DNA of 64,000 bases from Ganoderma boninense (taxonomy: Eukaryota; Basidiomycota; Agaricomycetes; Polyporales; Polyporaceae). Shown piece after piece: positions 1-12,820 of this stretch. Within the stretch, counting starts at the first letter, position 1. Each line of letters begins with the position of its first letter. Where the stretch lies: NCBI GenBank assembly GCA_002900995.3, contig CM035312.1, positions 1,612,001-1,676,000 of the forward strand, in the 5' to 3' direction. The notes below the pieces were generated by a model. The model made no database searches. It saw only the letters and a list, made by a program, of their open reading frames with translations, and was not told the origin of the DNA. The position numbers and the translations under genes were made by a program.

Positions 1-946
1 TGAACACCCCAAAGATACGTATAATCCCGACCCCGATCGAAGCAAAGGATCACTTACCCCAAAAGAGGTCCTCAGAGTCTCCACGTCAGTCTTATTGACC
101 TTACTAATGCTCGTCAGAGCGGTGCGGAGCACTGAGTGATAATCTTTGTCGACGCGTTCCTTGATGAGATCCGGTGGTTTGTGCTCAAATTGCTTGAAGG
201 TCGACAAGTAATATCCCGCCTCTTCAGCACTGAGTAGCACCTCCAGTCAGTAGTGACTGAGATCAATAGACACAGTATAGACTTACGTCCAAGCGACTAC
301 GACAGTGATCTCGTTGATGAGGCACATCTGGATACTCGGATTGTGGATTTAGGAACGTACGGGAGACTATGATACACAAACACGTACCTTTGTTAATTCG
401 CGTATCGGTTCTTGATGCTCGCTCTAAGATCGCAGCGTCACTTCAATGCCGCAACGTTCCAGGGAATACGAAACGTGTACGGACCACATCACACATTAGC
501 AGAAGGATGCGAAGGTTATAGGCATGCCCGAGCTTCTCAATGCGTTGATGGATATATTCTGGATGTAGCCTATGATACCGCAGACTACAACGATCGCCAA
601 TGGGTATACCAAGAGGGCGGAGACTTGGAAAGGGTGAACGCACCTCAAGAACAGGACGCCTGTGGTTCTGCCCACTTGGTAATCCGCCAGTATCTCCCCA
701 AACTCTTTCCCAATATTCCTAACAGACTCGAGGATTGGATTCCCCCGCTGTACAATGTGAGTGGCAGGAGTAGATTAAGCGTATCACGCGTACCTGACAT
801 GGGTTGACGATGATATTGTTGCCTGTCCCGGGAACAACGACTGGTGGCTTGGGCTGACCACCTGGCCGATTCGAGCCGCTCGATCCCGCAGCGGCCGCCA
901 TTCGCATAAATGAGTAAGCAAGTACAGGACCAATCTGAAAGGACAA
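1..946 (-). CDS. RAD10: DNA excision repair protein ERCC1/Rad10 (3' part off window)
   Basis: Non-catalytic subunit of the XPF-ERCC1 (Rad1-Rad10) structure-specific endonuclease, acting in the nucleus in nucleotide excision and crosslink repair. Spliced exons are about 901/946-794, 747-644, 584-about 451, 423-388, 327-287 and 229-58. Joined they read through the central nuclease-like domain: [50 protein letters not shown], then [45 protein letters not shown] and [15 protein letters not shown]. All introns are GT-AG. The start is ambiguous: in-frame Mets lie at 946, 907 and 901, and the one at 901 ([12 protein letters not shown]) is followed by a Gly/Pro-rich leader usual for the family. The donor at 57 leads off the window, so the C-terminal tandem helix-hairpin-helix that binds XPF is missing here, not lost from the gene. 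Divergent from TPI1. Confidence 0.93.
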
Positions 947-1241
947 GAGAGAACAAGCAAAGACAAGGTTGAGACCAAGGAGTCACTAGCCTTCAACTAG
1001 TCATGCCAGTCCAACGACCTCGGAGTCGAGTTGACGCGCGCTTCTTCGCAAGAATAAGCGCCAGAGATAAGACAAGATTAGTGGGTAGGTCGCGTCGCCT
1101 CTGCGATCGAGAATCGACGATCGTCCGAGAGTCCAATCGATCCACCTCCGTTCCCGTTTCCACCCATTCAAAGCGCCTCTTTCCTTGGTTTTTGCCACCG
1201 AACACCTCGCCCACCACCTCTCGTAGCATATCATACCCAAC
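947..1241. promoter_or_regulatory. Shared divergent promoter between RAD10 and TPI1
   Basis: About 300 bp separates the start region of the ERCC1 homologue (-) from the TPI1 ATG at 1242 (+), so both genes must be driven from this interval. The TPI1 side is pyrimidine-rich, with CT-rich tracts (around 1170-1235) leading into the ATG, as is usual for highly expressed fungal glycolytic genes. I see no convincing TATA box. The ORFs here have no family resemblance. Confidence 0.6.
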
Positions 1242-2361
<1,120 letters not shown>

Positions 2362-2398
2362 TAACCCGGGAGAATTGTTGTAAGAAACGAAGCAATCC

Positions 2399-2404
2399 AA
2401 TAAA
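2399..2404 (+). terminator. AATAAA polyadenylation signal of TPI1
   Basis: A perfect AATAAA hexamer lies about 108 nt past the TPI1 stop, in the 355-bp gap before the 3' end of the convergent DUF6533 gene. Confidence 0.5.
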
Positions 2405-2646
2405 TGTACTCTTCCCCATTCGATGTCTCGCGCCCTCAGGTCTCGTTGGTGAATGGATCATGATCTACAAGGGGTATACTAATGTCGTGAAAGCAACGCA
2501 ATGTACAGGGCAGTGACTAGCGGTCCAGCCCAGCCTCGGTGTAAAAATACAGGATAGGCATCTGTCTAAACGACGGCAATGGCATGGACTCTGGCTCCCG
2601 GCCAGGCCAGCCCGACGAGACCTGACACCGTATGGTGTCCACCGTA

Positions 2647-4716
2647 CTAGACAGCACAGTTTTCGTTCCTGTCGACCGACACGACCCGGAGGTGCCTCGT
2701 CGACGGGGCGCGCATGATCCCCAGTTCCTTCATCTCGACGTCGCTCAGCGTCCGCCCCAGCGTGCTGTGCCCCGCAGATGACGACGACTCCGCGGACCCG
2801 GCGGAGACGGACATGATCTCCTGCTCCTTGCCGTTCCTGGTCCCTCCGTCGAGGCTGAACGGCTCGAACCCCTTCCCCGTGCCTCCGACCCTCCCCCGAT
2901 ACGAGGGTGCATGTGGGTTGGTGGGCCCCAGCACGGGACTGAGTGGAGGCGACCGGGGGAGTGAGCCGGGGAGGATGCAGTCGGCGCCGTCGGAGTGGAT
3001 GTGCGAGCGCACGTTGAGGCATAGGCGGCTCGACATGACCGAGGAGAGCGCGACGGCGAAGCCTATGGGAATTTCCACTTCTGCGCCCTAGGGGAGGAGA
3101 GGGCGCGGAGTGTCAGTGACAGTGACAGCCGCGGGAGAAGAAAGGGACGGGGCACGCGTATGCCACGGCGGGGAGTGAAACGTGGCAACACCGTGGGGCG
3201 CGTGGGAGGTGGGGGGCTGGACGTACTGGTCGTGTTAGGAAGATGATTGTGTTCATCAGGTAGGTTGCGAATATGCTAGTCGGAACAAACCCAAGGTCAG
3301 CGTGCTCTCTGTTCTCGAAGGTCAGGCTCGTGGTGTCCGATACGGACGATCCGCGAAGCCCCAAGTACGGAAGACGGAGATGGGGGACTCACATTACGAA
3401 GTATGACAGGGAATCCCGTACGAGGATTTCGATGATCCTCCTCCCACTCTGCATGACGTTCGCACCACGACGGTAGGTTGAGAACGCGCGGTAGAGTGCC
3501 AGCCCGCACAGCACGCTCTCGGAGATAAGCATGGGTATCCAGAACGCGTAGAAGTTGCTCGGAAGACCAAATGGCACGCATACGGTCGTGTCCGATAACG
3601 GGAGCTTAATCGCATAAGCTATAACTGTAGGTAAGGAGGTTGAACGGGCCCGCAGTGGAAGGCCCAAGACAGAGACTGACCTGTGATGAAGTAGAGGGCG
3701 CGTCCCATGACATATGATGCGGCTAATGCTGCACCTACGCAAACGAATGTGGTCAACGCGAGGATGCGTTTATCTCGGAAGTACAGTGCGTAAAGTCGTA
3801 ATTGTAGTATCACTAAATGGGGGGTATCAGAGGTGATACTTCCATAGTCCAATATCGAATGACTTACTTTCAGCAATAATGAACATGAAAACTCCCGTGC
3901 ATCCCTGCCATATGAACCACTTGCGACAGCTAGTCAGATGTTCTCAGTATCAATTAGACCAATGGCTTTTAATGATGCGTACAACTGTGGATCAACGCGT
4001 AAGTGAAAAGGCTCGGTTTTCACGAACGCTTGCGGTGCTCACTGAATTTGTGATTGTGTTCATACTGAACAAGACTGCAAAGTACTGAGCCACACATCGT
4101 TCTTAGAACGTTTGCAGGTGACTGACCATAATTATTGAATCTGGAGAGGGAAGAAATAAGTCAGGAAATGTTGGAATGAACATAGCAGGCAACTTGTGTT
4201 CGCACACAACTATGCAGAGAGCGTAATATCGGTTCTTGGCAGCTAATGTCAGCAAGAGATCCGCCAGTCAGACGAGAGAGAAGCTCACGATTAGGAACAA
4301 GAATTTCCCTAGCGACCATTGCGCATGCTACGCGATACCGGTAAGAACGAACAGCAAACGCTCTATCATATTCGACTCGTACCCAGAAGTGCTCGATCTA
4401 GGGGATCCGTTCAGTATTTTGAGCAGCAAAGGTCGTCACGACAGTCCCGCAAAGACAACCCACCTCTTGGTCCAGTGTCAAGACTTCGTTGGAGCAAGGA
4501 GGATGAACCACGGTCAGTACGTCGTACCATTACGAAAAATGGGGCTCGTAATACCATGGTCGAAGAGTATAATCATGGAGCTGGCCACTAACAACCTTGT
4601 CAGAGCGCATATATGGGCTTGAGAACACTGGAGCACTCACATTCCGCATAGCGAATCTTGGAAATGGTCGGGAGAAGCTCCTCAAGGATTGCAGCCTGCA
4701 ATGTTGGAGACGTCAT
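2647..4716 (-). CDS. DUF6533-family integral membrane protein (GPCR-like topology)
   Basis: A basidiomycete-expanded family of about seven-TM proteins with no established function. The 5' half is broken into tiny exons that I could join in frame: 4716-4641, 4587-4555, 4483-4464, 4397-4383 (15 nt), 4327-4289, 4234-4206, 4140-4127 (14 nt). Together they read ASSMIILFDHVLTLDQE, IEHFW, HAQWSLGKFLFLINRYY, ALCIVVFNNYVLFS, the DUF6533 signature. Later exons give ILQLRLYALYFRDKR, SNFYAFWIPMLISES, ILVRDSLSYFVM and a final membrane segment near GFAVALSSVMSSRL. The C-tail is hydrophilic, Ser-rich and presumably cytosolic. One splice around 3930-4050 (before RKWFIWQG) is unresolved. Convergent with TPI1. 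Paralogous in family to the gene at 47958. A role as receptor is only inferred from topology. Confidence 0.88.
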
Positions 4717-5371
4717 GGGTCTTCACCTCCTGCTTCGGGTCCCAGTGGCTGGAAGATGTTCGGTAGTCGTCGGAGCCGAGCAATAGATGAAAAACCACGC
4801 AGCGAGAAGCTAAGACAGGGAGAGCAGGCTCGCGGGCGGAGGGGATGATGGACCAAGAAAGAGGGCAAGGGGGCCCGGGGCAGGACTCATGTCTACGAAG
4901 GAGGAAGCACGAGTAAGGTATAAGTATGACAGGCAATTCTCCACGGAGACCGGCGGCTAGGTGACATGGCACATGGATGAGACGTCGCCCACACCGGGGA
5001 CACAAGGGGGGCAGAGGCCTCTATCCTGGCATCGGTGTAGGACGGAAGCTTACCAAATATGGAAATGGAAAATTGGATGGAAGGCAGTAAAAGTGACGAT
5101 TCTGGCAGCGGGAGGAGCGCGGCCAAGTCACCCGGACGAGGTCCTGCCAACCTTGGGCCAAACTGAGCGAACTCGCGAATCAGAATGAGACTTGTCTCGC
5201 ACCCGTCCGTCTTAACTCGCACTTGCATCCATGACGGATGAGCATGAGACAAAACGGCGGGGCGAAGGCGTGTTATCCCCGTAGATGTGATCTCGCTACG
5301 ACTCAATGCTAGCCATCAGGGTGCTAGCACCATTAACCATTCCCCAACAATGAAGGTCGGGACCGAGGGTC

Positions 5372-5866
5372 ATGTCAGGACACGAGGTTCTTCCGCACGA
5401 TCGTAGAGAGATGTGGAGTGCAAAGTGTGCAGAAAATCAATGCACCTGCGGCTCAGGCTGCAATACGCGAACTTCGCCTCTCAAGCACATCTCCGCCGAC
5501 CCTTTCTTGAATTCCGCTGACCGAGACGATTGTTTACGCACCGACGCCACGATCCAACTATATCTAACCGCCGTGCTCGTTGTCCCAGACAGTGGACACG
5601 CGGATGATTCTCTAGCAGCGCATTACGCGTATGATGCAATGGGCATTAGCCAGGTTGTCAGGGAAATTGCTCGTGTGACGATGGGTGAAGCGACGTTTTT
5701 TAGGCAATTTCGCGTCGCTTTTGAGCACCAACTCAAAACAAGCGTTCGGCTTGCAATGGGATCTGGGGGTGCAGTGAGCCAGATGCGCTCGTCGCAAGAG
5801 GTCAAAACCTTACAGCAAGTATTCACGGCAGCGCGTTCTCCGTTTGGTGTGCAGACTCGTGCTTAG
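5372..5866 (+). CDS. Orphan ORF, 164 residues, doubtful
   Basis: An unspliced ATG-to-stop frame of 164 residues, the longest in the interval. The N-terminal part is Cys-rich (NQCTCGSGCNTRTS), and the rest has no transmembrane segment or recognised motif. Codon usage is mixed and there is no strong third-position GC bias, unlike the neighbouring real genes, so it may be chance. The rest of 4717-6376 holds nothing I recognise. Confidence 0.2.
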   Translation: MSGHEVLPHDRREMWSAKCAENQCTCGSGCNTRTSPLKHISADPFLNSADRDDCLRTDATIQLYLTAVLVVPDSGHADDSLAAHYAYDAMGISQVVREIARVTMGEATFFRQFRVAFEHQLKTSVRLAMGSGGAVSQMRSSQEVKTLQQVFTAARSPFGVQTRA

Positions 5867-6376
5867 CGTAGCTGGCGCAACACTGAAAGGCTGATGGACC
5901 AGAAATGTGCCAGCGGAGGTCGTGATGATGGGAGTGGGTCCTGGGATGACGGATGGCGGGCGTCAGTGTGCCAGGGGACATCCCAGGCTCCAGCTATCCC
6001 AGCCTGTCAGTGTCCGTGAGGATACACAACTTCCGCAGCCGCCGGCAACGTCCTCTGGTTCCGCAGCAGAGACCAAGGTGCACAGAGATGCACACCTCCA
6101 CAAACTCGACGAAGCGCGATCAAAGGAGGATACGGCCGGGGTTACTGAGCTCCCAGGCACCAGATAATTAAAGACCTCCTTCCCCGTCGCTTGACCGAGA
6201 TTGGGGCGCTGCGCTGTAGCACCGATGCCACGGCGGGGCGCACTGGCGGGAGTCGTTCTGCCAATCATGCATACAAAGAGAACACATTACGAGTACACGG
6301 CTGTTTAACTGCGCTTCTGTGACTTCGCGGTCCCGGGCCGGGCATGGGAACGAATGACGGACCCCCGCACTGTCCT

Positions 6377-7842
6377 TCACTTTACCTCCACGAACGCCCT
6401 GTGAACGACGAGCTCGTCCCCACCGCCAGCAGACCTGAGCTCGACTGCTTTCCCAGCCCCGATGAACAGCACATCACCTTCGGAGATACCCACCTCCTCC
6501 CGCCCGTCCCATGCGACCGTGCCTCGACCCCCAGTGACGATTGCAATGCTTGGCCCGTCAATCGGCGGGTGCGACTCTACGCCGCCCACGGGTACCACCG
6601 CGCGCAGCACCGAGAACTCCGGGATAGGTGGGTCATAGAGGGTGCTGTGGGAGGACGAGTGGAATGGGCGGGGTTCGACAAGGTGTTCCGACGCGTGTGC
6701 GGCGTTGTAGGTGAGCCCTGCGACAAGGTTGGGTACATCCCGCAGCTTCGGTGTCAAGCCCGCGCGGATGACGTTATCGGACGTCGCCATGCACTCCACT
6801 ATGTCTGTGTCAAAATGCGATGAGCTCTCACGGAAGGGCAACAAACTTGTAAGACAGCACGGACCTCCAGAGACATAAGCGTGGGGTTCGCCCGCAGCCA
6901 GGAATATCGCCTCGCCCGGGTTCAGGCTGAGATGGTTGAGCAGGAACGCACAGAAGACACCGATGTCGCCCGGGAACTGGCTGTCCAGCTGCACGACGAG
7001 GTCGCGCACATCCTTCTCTGATGGCTTCGCGCCACCAGACTTATACCGCGCCACCAGCTTCTCCAGCTCAGGTTGGAAGAGCGACGCATCCGCTGTCATC
7101 ACCGCAGAAAAGACTTCCTTCAGTGCCTTCTTCACCTTCGGATCCGTAGAGTCTTCGGTAGAGGCAACGGAGAGGAACTGCTCTTGGATGGCCTGCGGAA
7201 CAAGAGCGGCAAACTCTGGGGTGTCGACAAGGTAATCCGCAATGCGAGCCAGGGGAAGGAAGCCACACATAGCCTGGAAGGGCGTCAGGGCCAGGGCCAT
7301 CTCAGGCTTGTGGTTTGCGTCTGCAGCGTCGGGGATGTGGGTATATGCGGTGCGCATGAGGAACAAGCTTGCAGAGGGCTTACCCTTGTACACGTTCGGA
7401 CGTTCCGCATGCAGCTTCCGCGCCGTCACCTTGTCCGGATGTGTCTGGATGCTCAATGCTTTCTCGATCGCAAGCACTTTCAACAGGAACGGCAAGTTCC
7501 CCTCCGCGGCGCCCTCGTCCTTGAACGCCTCTACAGCGTGCGCACCGATTAACTCGGGGTGTGTGGCGAGGTATTCGGATAGCTTCTCCTGGGAGGGTGA
7601 ATCAAGGAGGCGCGATGGGGAAGTATGGTGGGTTCCCATCCATAACTACATGATCTGGCTAGTCAGGCTGCGGTGCTCGCCTCCGTGAGCGAAGAACTTA
7701 CTTCGGCATATGGAGCGCTCTCATCGAGAGTAAAGCCAGGTAGCTTGCTAGCTGCAGCGTACTGTGCGACCTTGGAGGATGAGCCGATCTTGCCCCAGTC
7801 GTACTTCTGGGTCGTTGGTATGATCTTGAAGACAGCAGTCAT
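6377..7842 (-). CDS. PMI40: Mannose-6-phosphate isomerase (type I, zinc-dependent)
   Basis: Interconverts fructose 6-phosphate and mannose 6-phosphate in the cytosol, feeding GDP-mannose for glycans and cell wall. Three exons (7842-7702, 7645-6865, 6804-6377) total 1350 nt, giving 449 residues, typical for fungal type I enzymes. The N-terminus reads MTAVFKIIPTTQKYDWG. Zinc ligands are visible in the cupin core: Gln and His in ALSIQTHPDK, Glu in HKPEMALAL, and His in AAGEPHAYVSG. The conserved VIRAGLTPKLRDV block follows. The second intron (6864-6805) is 60 nt and has no in-frame stop, so it looks like coding sequence; the spliced join GEPHAYVSGDIVECMA matches the family and shows it is an intron. 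Single gene, no obvious partner nearby. Confidence 0.97.
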
Positions 7843-9003
7843 CTCGCCACGAGATTATCGGGAGGATTATCGAGGCAGACGTGTCAAGGTGAGTTCCAAA
7901 CAATGTGGGGTCGTATGCTATGTTCGTCGGATATTATGAAGGGTAGCAGTTTGCTGGTCCGTCCTTGAACATATGAATCTGGCGGATGAGCACAGGCAGA
8001 GCGTGAGTGACGTTCAAGACAGTGATCTCGAGTCCCGGTCGTTGATCGATCACTCAATCTCCACGAGCGTTAGCGAGATCTATTTCGGAGATCTATCCGA
8101 GTCTAGGCCCAAGTCTATAGATACGAGCGCTTGTAACCTCTCCGATGTCCCCGAGTCGAATAAGTACTGAGGCTACTTACCAGCTCAGACTCCGCAATCG
8201 AAACGGGGTACGCCATAATCGAACTGGGCGGGCTCATATCAATCGTTCAGGGCAAGTACACTCACGAAACCAGTGGATAATGGCGGAGACTGACCTGAGC
8301 AGTATTAGCGTTCTAAAGAACATAAGTATGTACTTATACAGTACTTACTTAATAACATGCCTACGCCGTCCCAAGCAAGGGCTAAACGTAGCGATTGTCG
8401 CGGTGCAACAGTTCACGATATTTATTGACCATGGGTCAAAGATCAATGGAAGATTGATCTTTCACAAGCAACTACATCTGACACCCCAAGAACAACGTTA
8501 CGACATCCGCGACGTCCACATCACCTCTTCCGTCGTGACCGCTTTGGTGGTGACATACAACCACATCGGAATCAACAATGTCTCCCCCATGACACAAAGA
8601 GGTCCAATGGCGAGGTACGTATCCATCCCATGAAGTGGTTAACACCAGAACAAGCGGACCGCTTCCCTATACCATCGAAATGGAGTCTGATTGACGGTGA
8701 CGTGACAAGGTGCTCAACGTCGGGAACCTTGAGGGACGTGATATAAGGAGGGGCGTTCAGTGTATTCAACGGCTGAAAACTGAGACGGAACTTCCGTCAG
8801 GGGCACACATGGTGCACACCCTGTCACGTATTGAAATTTGAAACGCCCACGCCGCCTGCAACGTCAAAGGCGAGGGATAACGAAATGGGTATAATTGTCA
8901 CAACATTCTCGATAAATGAGATGGAATAGCTACACTAGACAACAGTCAGACAAGCAGTCGGTCGTAGCGACTCAGTGAGAACAGCTTTACTCACCAACAA
9001 CGA
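7843..9003. other. No gene recognised; AT-richer intergenic stretch
   Basis: The PMI promoter occupies the left edge. Small ORFs on both strands (for example 8145-8633 +) have no motifs. On the minus strand, fragments near 8700-8760 (APPYITSLKVPDVEHL) and 8180-8300 carry plausible donor and acceptor sites, and could be exons of an unrecognised or decayed gene, but I could not join them. Confidence 0.5.
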
Positions 9004-9751
9004 TCAGGCCTGCCTTTCTTCAATGCGAACGTTCCTTTGTTTCTCCGTGTCAATTCCTTCCGTACTCGTTGAGTCCGACCTATGGTCATCCGACACAGCA
9101 CGCGCGCTGGTAAACGAGAGGACGCTCGAAGTCGCGCCGAAAAGGAACGCGATCCACGGTAGGATAACGGCGAGTCTGACTGCAACGTGAAGGTGAGACC
9201 GAAGTTGAACCCTGCGCAGAACGATACACATCACAGCACTTACGGTAACCGATGTCATGGTACACAGTAGTCACACCAAGCGCTCGCTGGAGGGACTGGA
9301 CCACAGCGGACGGGACGGCGAAGCCGCCGACCGACGCGGTCACCTTTGCCTCCCTGTTCGCAACGAAGTCCGTCATCGCAACCAGGGCTGCGAACAGCCC
9401 GATGGTAGACACAGAGAGGACGGTGCCTTGCCAGGGCAGCGTGCGCGTCGCGAGCGACCGTTCACGCCTCTTTTCCGACCGGAAGAGGGACGGGAGGAGG
9501 AGTCCGAGGGACACGCTCGACACGAGCGCGAGTACTCCGCAGAACGCAGTCACGGCGGCACCAGAGTTGAAGACGTCGCTGTCGTCGATGTCGATGGAGG
9601 TGCCCCGAGGTGCCACCTGAAGGACGGCTCTCTTTTGATTGTTGGACTTGACGAAGGCGTCTGCGTTCAAGGCCAACCCGACGACGCCGAAGGCGAAGGA
9701 GAGGAAAAGAGATGCGGCGCGGGCTACATTGATGGCGGTGGGAGACATCAC
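9004..9751 (-). CDS. Four-transmembrane protein of unknown function
   Basis: Two exons (9751-9244 and 9179-9004) give 227 residues; the Met at 9748 is an alternative start. Four hydrophobic segments are clear: residues about 10-32 (AASLFLSFAFGVVGLAL), about 65-88 (VTAFCGVLALVSSVSLGLL), about 108-128 (LSVSTIGLFAALVAMTDFV), and about 170-190 in exon 2 (LAVILPWIAFLFGATSSVL). A basic cytosolic loop RSEKRRERSLATR lies between TM2 and TM3. The short C-tail is charged (SDSTSTEGIDTEKQR). The topology recalls MARVEL or SUR7-type proteins, but I see no diagnostic motif and do not assign a family. A TATA-like element sits 83 bp upstream. Confidence 0.82.
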
Positions 9752-9833
9752 GTCGAGGACCGATGAGGCGAGACTGCGCGGTGGCTGTGGGGCGAAATGG
9801 AGGGGGAGGGGTATTTGTTCTCAGAAACACGCG

Positions 9834-9840
9834 CTTTATA
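9834..9840 (-). promoter_or_regulatory. TATA-like element of the four-TM gene
   Basis: TATAAAG on the minus strand, 83 bp upstream of the ATG at 9751, a reasonable fungal core-promoter distance. Confidence 0.35.
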
Positions 9841-10666
9841 ACATGGTTCTGACGACTGGCCGGAAACCGTTAGCATGACAGAGATTGCCCAAGAAGCGCC
9901 AGTGAAGAAAATGCAGAGCGTTGCAAGTGCGGGGGTACGCATCCCATCTCTGGCAGAAGACGCCGATCGCCCCTCGTAACGCTGCCGCAGCTGCGTCATC
10001 CTGATTGCCTCACTGCCTGCGCAATCGGGGCATGCAGGCGGCCGACTGCAAAGGTGGCCCTCGAGAAGACCACACCACTAACTATCGGGGTGCCAGACAA
10101 GTGCACGGACTCTGTGCAAGGCGCGTCGCACGACCACATGGGACGCGTTTTGAGGAAGCACAAATCTCCACGGCCTGTTGCCGGTGCCTGGGATTCGCAC
10201 CTTCCACCGTGATTCTGGTCTTCACGAACCCGCGGTGCCGGGAAAAAGATATTTGATCACGGTCCAGACTATTGTGTCAGAAGGTCTGTGATTGGAGCAT
10301 TCTGCCAAAGTGTGAGTATGCAGACGAAGAGAGTCGACAGAAGTGTCGGATGAAACACTCACCGACCTCCCAGGACTGTCTTCAGGCGGTAACAAGCGAT
10401 TTTCACAAGGAGAAGGATGCGAGCACGTCACACCTCAGCCAAAACGAAAGTGGCGCGGATCATGTCTACGAGGACGTTGACGCGCTTCTATAATGGCTTC
10501 ATTGACATCGACAATGCGAGCACGGACGCGGATGGATCAAGGCGCGGATTATGAAATCGGAGTAAATGCGCTAGCTCTAAAACATGCAGGTCATGTATCT
10601 GCCGCGCATCCGGGAACGAAACACTCCACCTGCTCTAGATCGCCCGCGGAACCATCGATCGGAGGC
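9841..10666. other. No gene recognised
   Basis: Intergenic between the upstream flank of the four-TM gene and the 3' end of the methyltransferase. Only short, motif-free ORFs are present. A segment near 10170-10235 looks superficially like a tRNA T-arm but does not fold as a tRNA. Confidence 0.5.
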
Positions 10667-11874
10667 TCACGCCTTCCGCGCAAGGATAAGTGTCAACGGC
10701 CACTCGATGTCGACCGTGTCTTCGTCCTTCGGAAGCTCCTTGCCATCGACGCGCGCCACTTCTTCCTTCAACGCCAGACAGAACCGCGTGGCCAAGTCTC
10801 CGTCCGGACGCCGCACGTCTTCTGGGTTTTTCTCATTGAAAGTGTGCAACGCGCTCGCCGAGCACAGGTAGCCCTTCAGCTCATCCCATGTCAACGTCTT
10901 CCTCAGGATGATTGGACGCGGGTTTGGTAGCGCAGGGTTATGGGACCCCGAGAAGAAGACCCGCTCGAATGCGCTGAACTTCTCCGGCACGACCTGCGCG
11001 GGATCGGGGATGTCGAGGAGATGGTTGTCGAGAATGGTTCTCCCGGGACGCTCCCAGTACGGGCCAATCGAGTTCTTCGGGTCGCTGCCTTGCATGAAGT
11101 CGTTGATAAGTTTGGTGGTGGTCGGACGCCCAGAAAGCCGGAACTCGGAGTAACCCTGCCACCGGAGGAGGTTTTATCAGCATTCAATGCACCGTGGAGC
11201 ATGAAGCGATATACGATGACGTGAAATTGAAGACGTACCCAAACTGCCAACGTCCCATCCTTGCGCAACACACGCGCAACCTCTGGCCAGAACTTTTCCC
11301 ACTTGAACCAATGCGCAGCCTGCGCTGCAGCCCCGTGCCACATCATGAGTCCAAACTTTTCATTGTTCCGTGCCCAGGCTGACATACCAGAAGTCAGGAG
11401 GTCTACACTGCCGTCCTGCAGAAGCGCAAGCTCCTCGGCCGACGACTGGTGAAACTCGATCTGCGCCGAGAGATCGAGCCCAGCCAGGCGTGATTTCACG
11501 CTCTCCCTCGCCTGCTGGATCATCTTTGCGCTGGGGTCCAGGCCAATAACGCGCTTGAAGTGTGTGAGCTCAACAGTTGCCTGGCCTATATAAACGGCAC
11601 GTGCTGTCCTCGCATCATGGACGTGGTTAAATAGCAGTGGTGGACATACCAGTGCCACAGCCGACGTCGACAGCTGTGTCCCATCGTGCACCCTTGGCAT
11701 GCTCATGGTACTTGAAGATGAAGTCGTACAGCTGACGAGGGTATGTCGGTCGGCCTGTGAAAGAGAATAGGCTCACGGTTAGTCGCGTTTTCTTCTCGGG
11801 ACTCCGATACGCTCAAGAGGCTTACTGGACGAGTACCTCGCTGCGTTGAAGGTGGTTTTACCGAAGGTGGCCAT
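10667..11874 (-). CDS. Class I SAM-dependent methyltransferase (trans-aconitate methyltransferase/Crg1-like)
   Basis: Four exons (11874-11826, 11754-11650, 11585-11239, 11155-10667) sum to 990 nt, giving 329 residues. The protein opens MATFGKTTFNAARYSS then RPTYPRQLYDFIFKYH, as in fungal relatives of yeast Crg1 and Tmt1. SAM-binding motif I is DTAVDVGCGTGQATVEL, created by splicing across intron 2. The acidic post-I residue lies in RVIGLDPSAKMIQQA, and motif II-like IEFHQSSAEELALLQ follows. The C-terminal half (LTWDELKGYLCSASALH) is the substrate-lid region of this subgroup. The likely role is methylation of a small carboxylate or a xenobiotic in the cytosol; the substrate cannot be read from sequence. 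A TATA box precedes it. Confidence 0.92.
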
Positions 11875-11937
11875 GTCGCTACGTCAACAGGAGCGTCGAA
11901 GAATCGACAATTGGCTCTCTGTGTCTTTTACCTCAGT

Positions 11938-11944
11938 TTTTATA
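11938..11944 (-). promoter_or_regulatory. TATA box of the methyltransferase gene
   Basis: TATAAAA on the minus strand, about 64 bp upstream of the ATG at 11874. Confidence 0.45.
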
Positions 11945-12820
11945 GGAGGTCTTGAGCTCTCTCGAAGTGTCGTCAGAGGTGAACTATAGGATTCGTTCGG
12001 ACGTTGGCTCGAGCGTCGTCGGGTGGGACGTCCGAAGCGTGAATGGCAACCAGCACTAAGCGCGTGGCCATAAGGGCTGAGCTAATCTAATCGTTTCTCC
12101 CGATTTGCTCACGGCAAGTCGGCGACATGATGGTCAAGTGCGGCTATCTAATCGCCGCGTGGCCTGTGGTTTTCGAACCGCCGGGATCAAGTCCCAGAAG
12201 AATGTTCCCGCCTCGTTGTCTTGTGCCTGCTTCCTGTATGCCTGCAGGCCAGGTTCGAGCCTCTCCGCGCCTTGCTTATCTATTCTCTGCTTCTCGACAA
12301 TACCCCTCTCACCCCTCATACCCACATAACTAACTGGGGAACGCACTGACGAGACTAACTTGAAGTAGCTTCACCTTGGCCCTCCGAGGGGACTTCCAAA
12401 AGTCACGACCATCCTGAGGAACCGGGCCGCAGCCATCTCCCCCGCTGCGTGTTGGGATATTTCTGTTGCTCCCCGTAACGCCCAGGAAAACTCTGCTTCT
12501 TTGCGCCTTGCCACCCACTGACAGTCGGGCTGGGTTCTCAACCTTCTCCACAAATTAAAGGTTCTGCAGCCTACGCCACTGACCGGGTCATACAAGAACT
12601 CCATCCCGCAGCCTTAAACGACAACCATTAAGTAGCCGTCTCAGCGGCCTAGAAACACTACGACATTGCCACTATTTCATACCAGGTGCGTGCCCGCAAC
12701 GCCTTCTCACAGCAATAGACACCTCACCCAAAGCATGACCCATGAACTGCGCCGTGTTGGTTCTGTTCCCTCGCGCACTCCCAGACGATTTCAGCGTCCT
12801 GAACGTTCACGTTCAACGGC
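11945..12820. other. Intergenic, no gene recognised
   Basis: Divergent interval between the methyltransferase (-) and the Ser/Pro-rich gene (+). A short Arg/Ser-rich frame opening with ATG at 12735 overlaps the start of the downstream gene in another frame and may be its true 5' end if an indel is present. Confidence 0.4.

Noticed and set aside
10170..10235. tRNA-like segment with a T-arm resemblance
   Set aside because: The GGTGCGAATCCC string lacks the invariant TTC and no acceptor or anticodon stem can be paired.
12160..12190. TTCGAA-containing stretch resembling a T-loop
   Set aside because: No cloverleaf on either strand.
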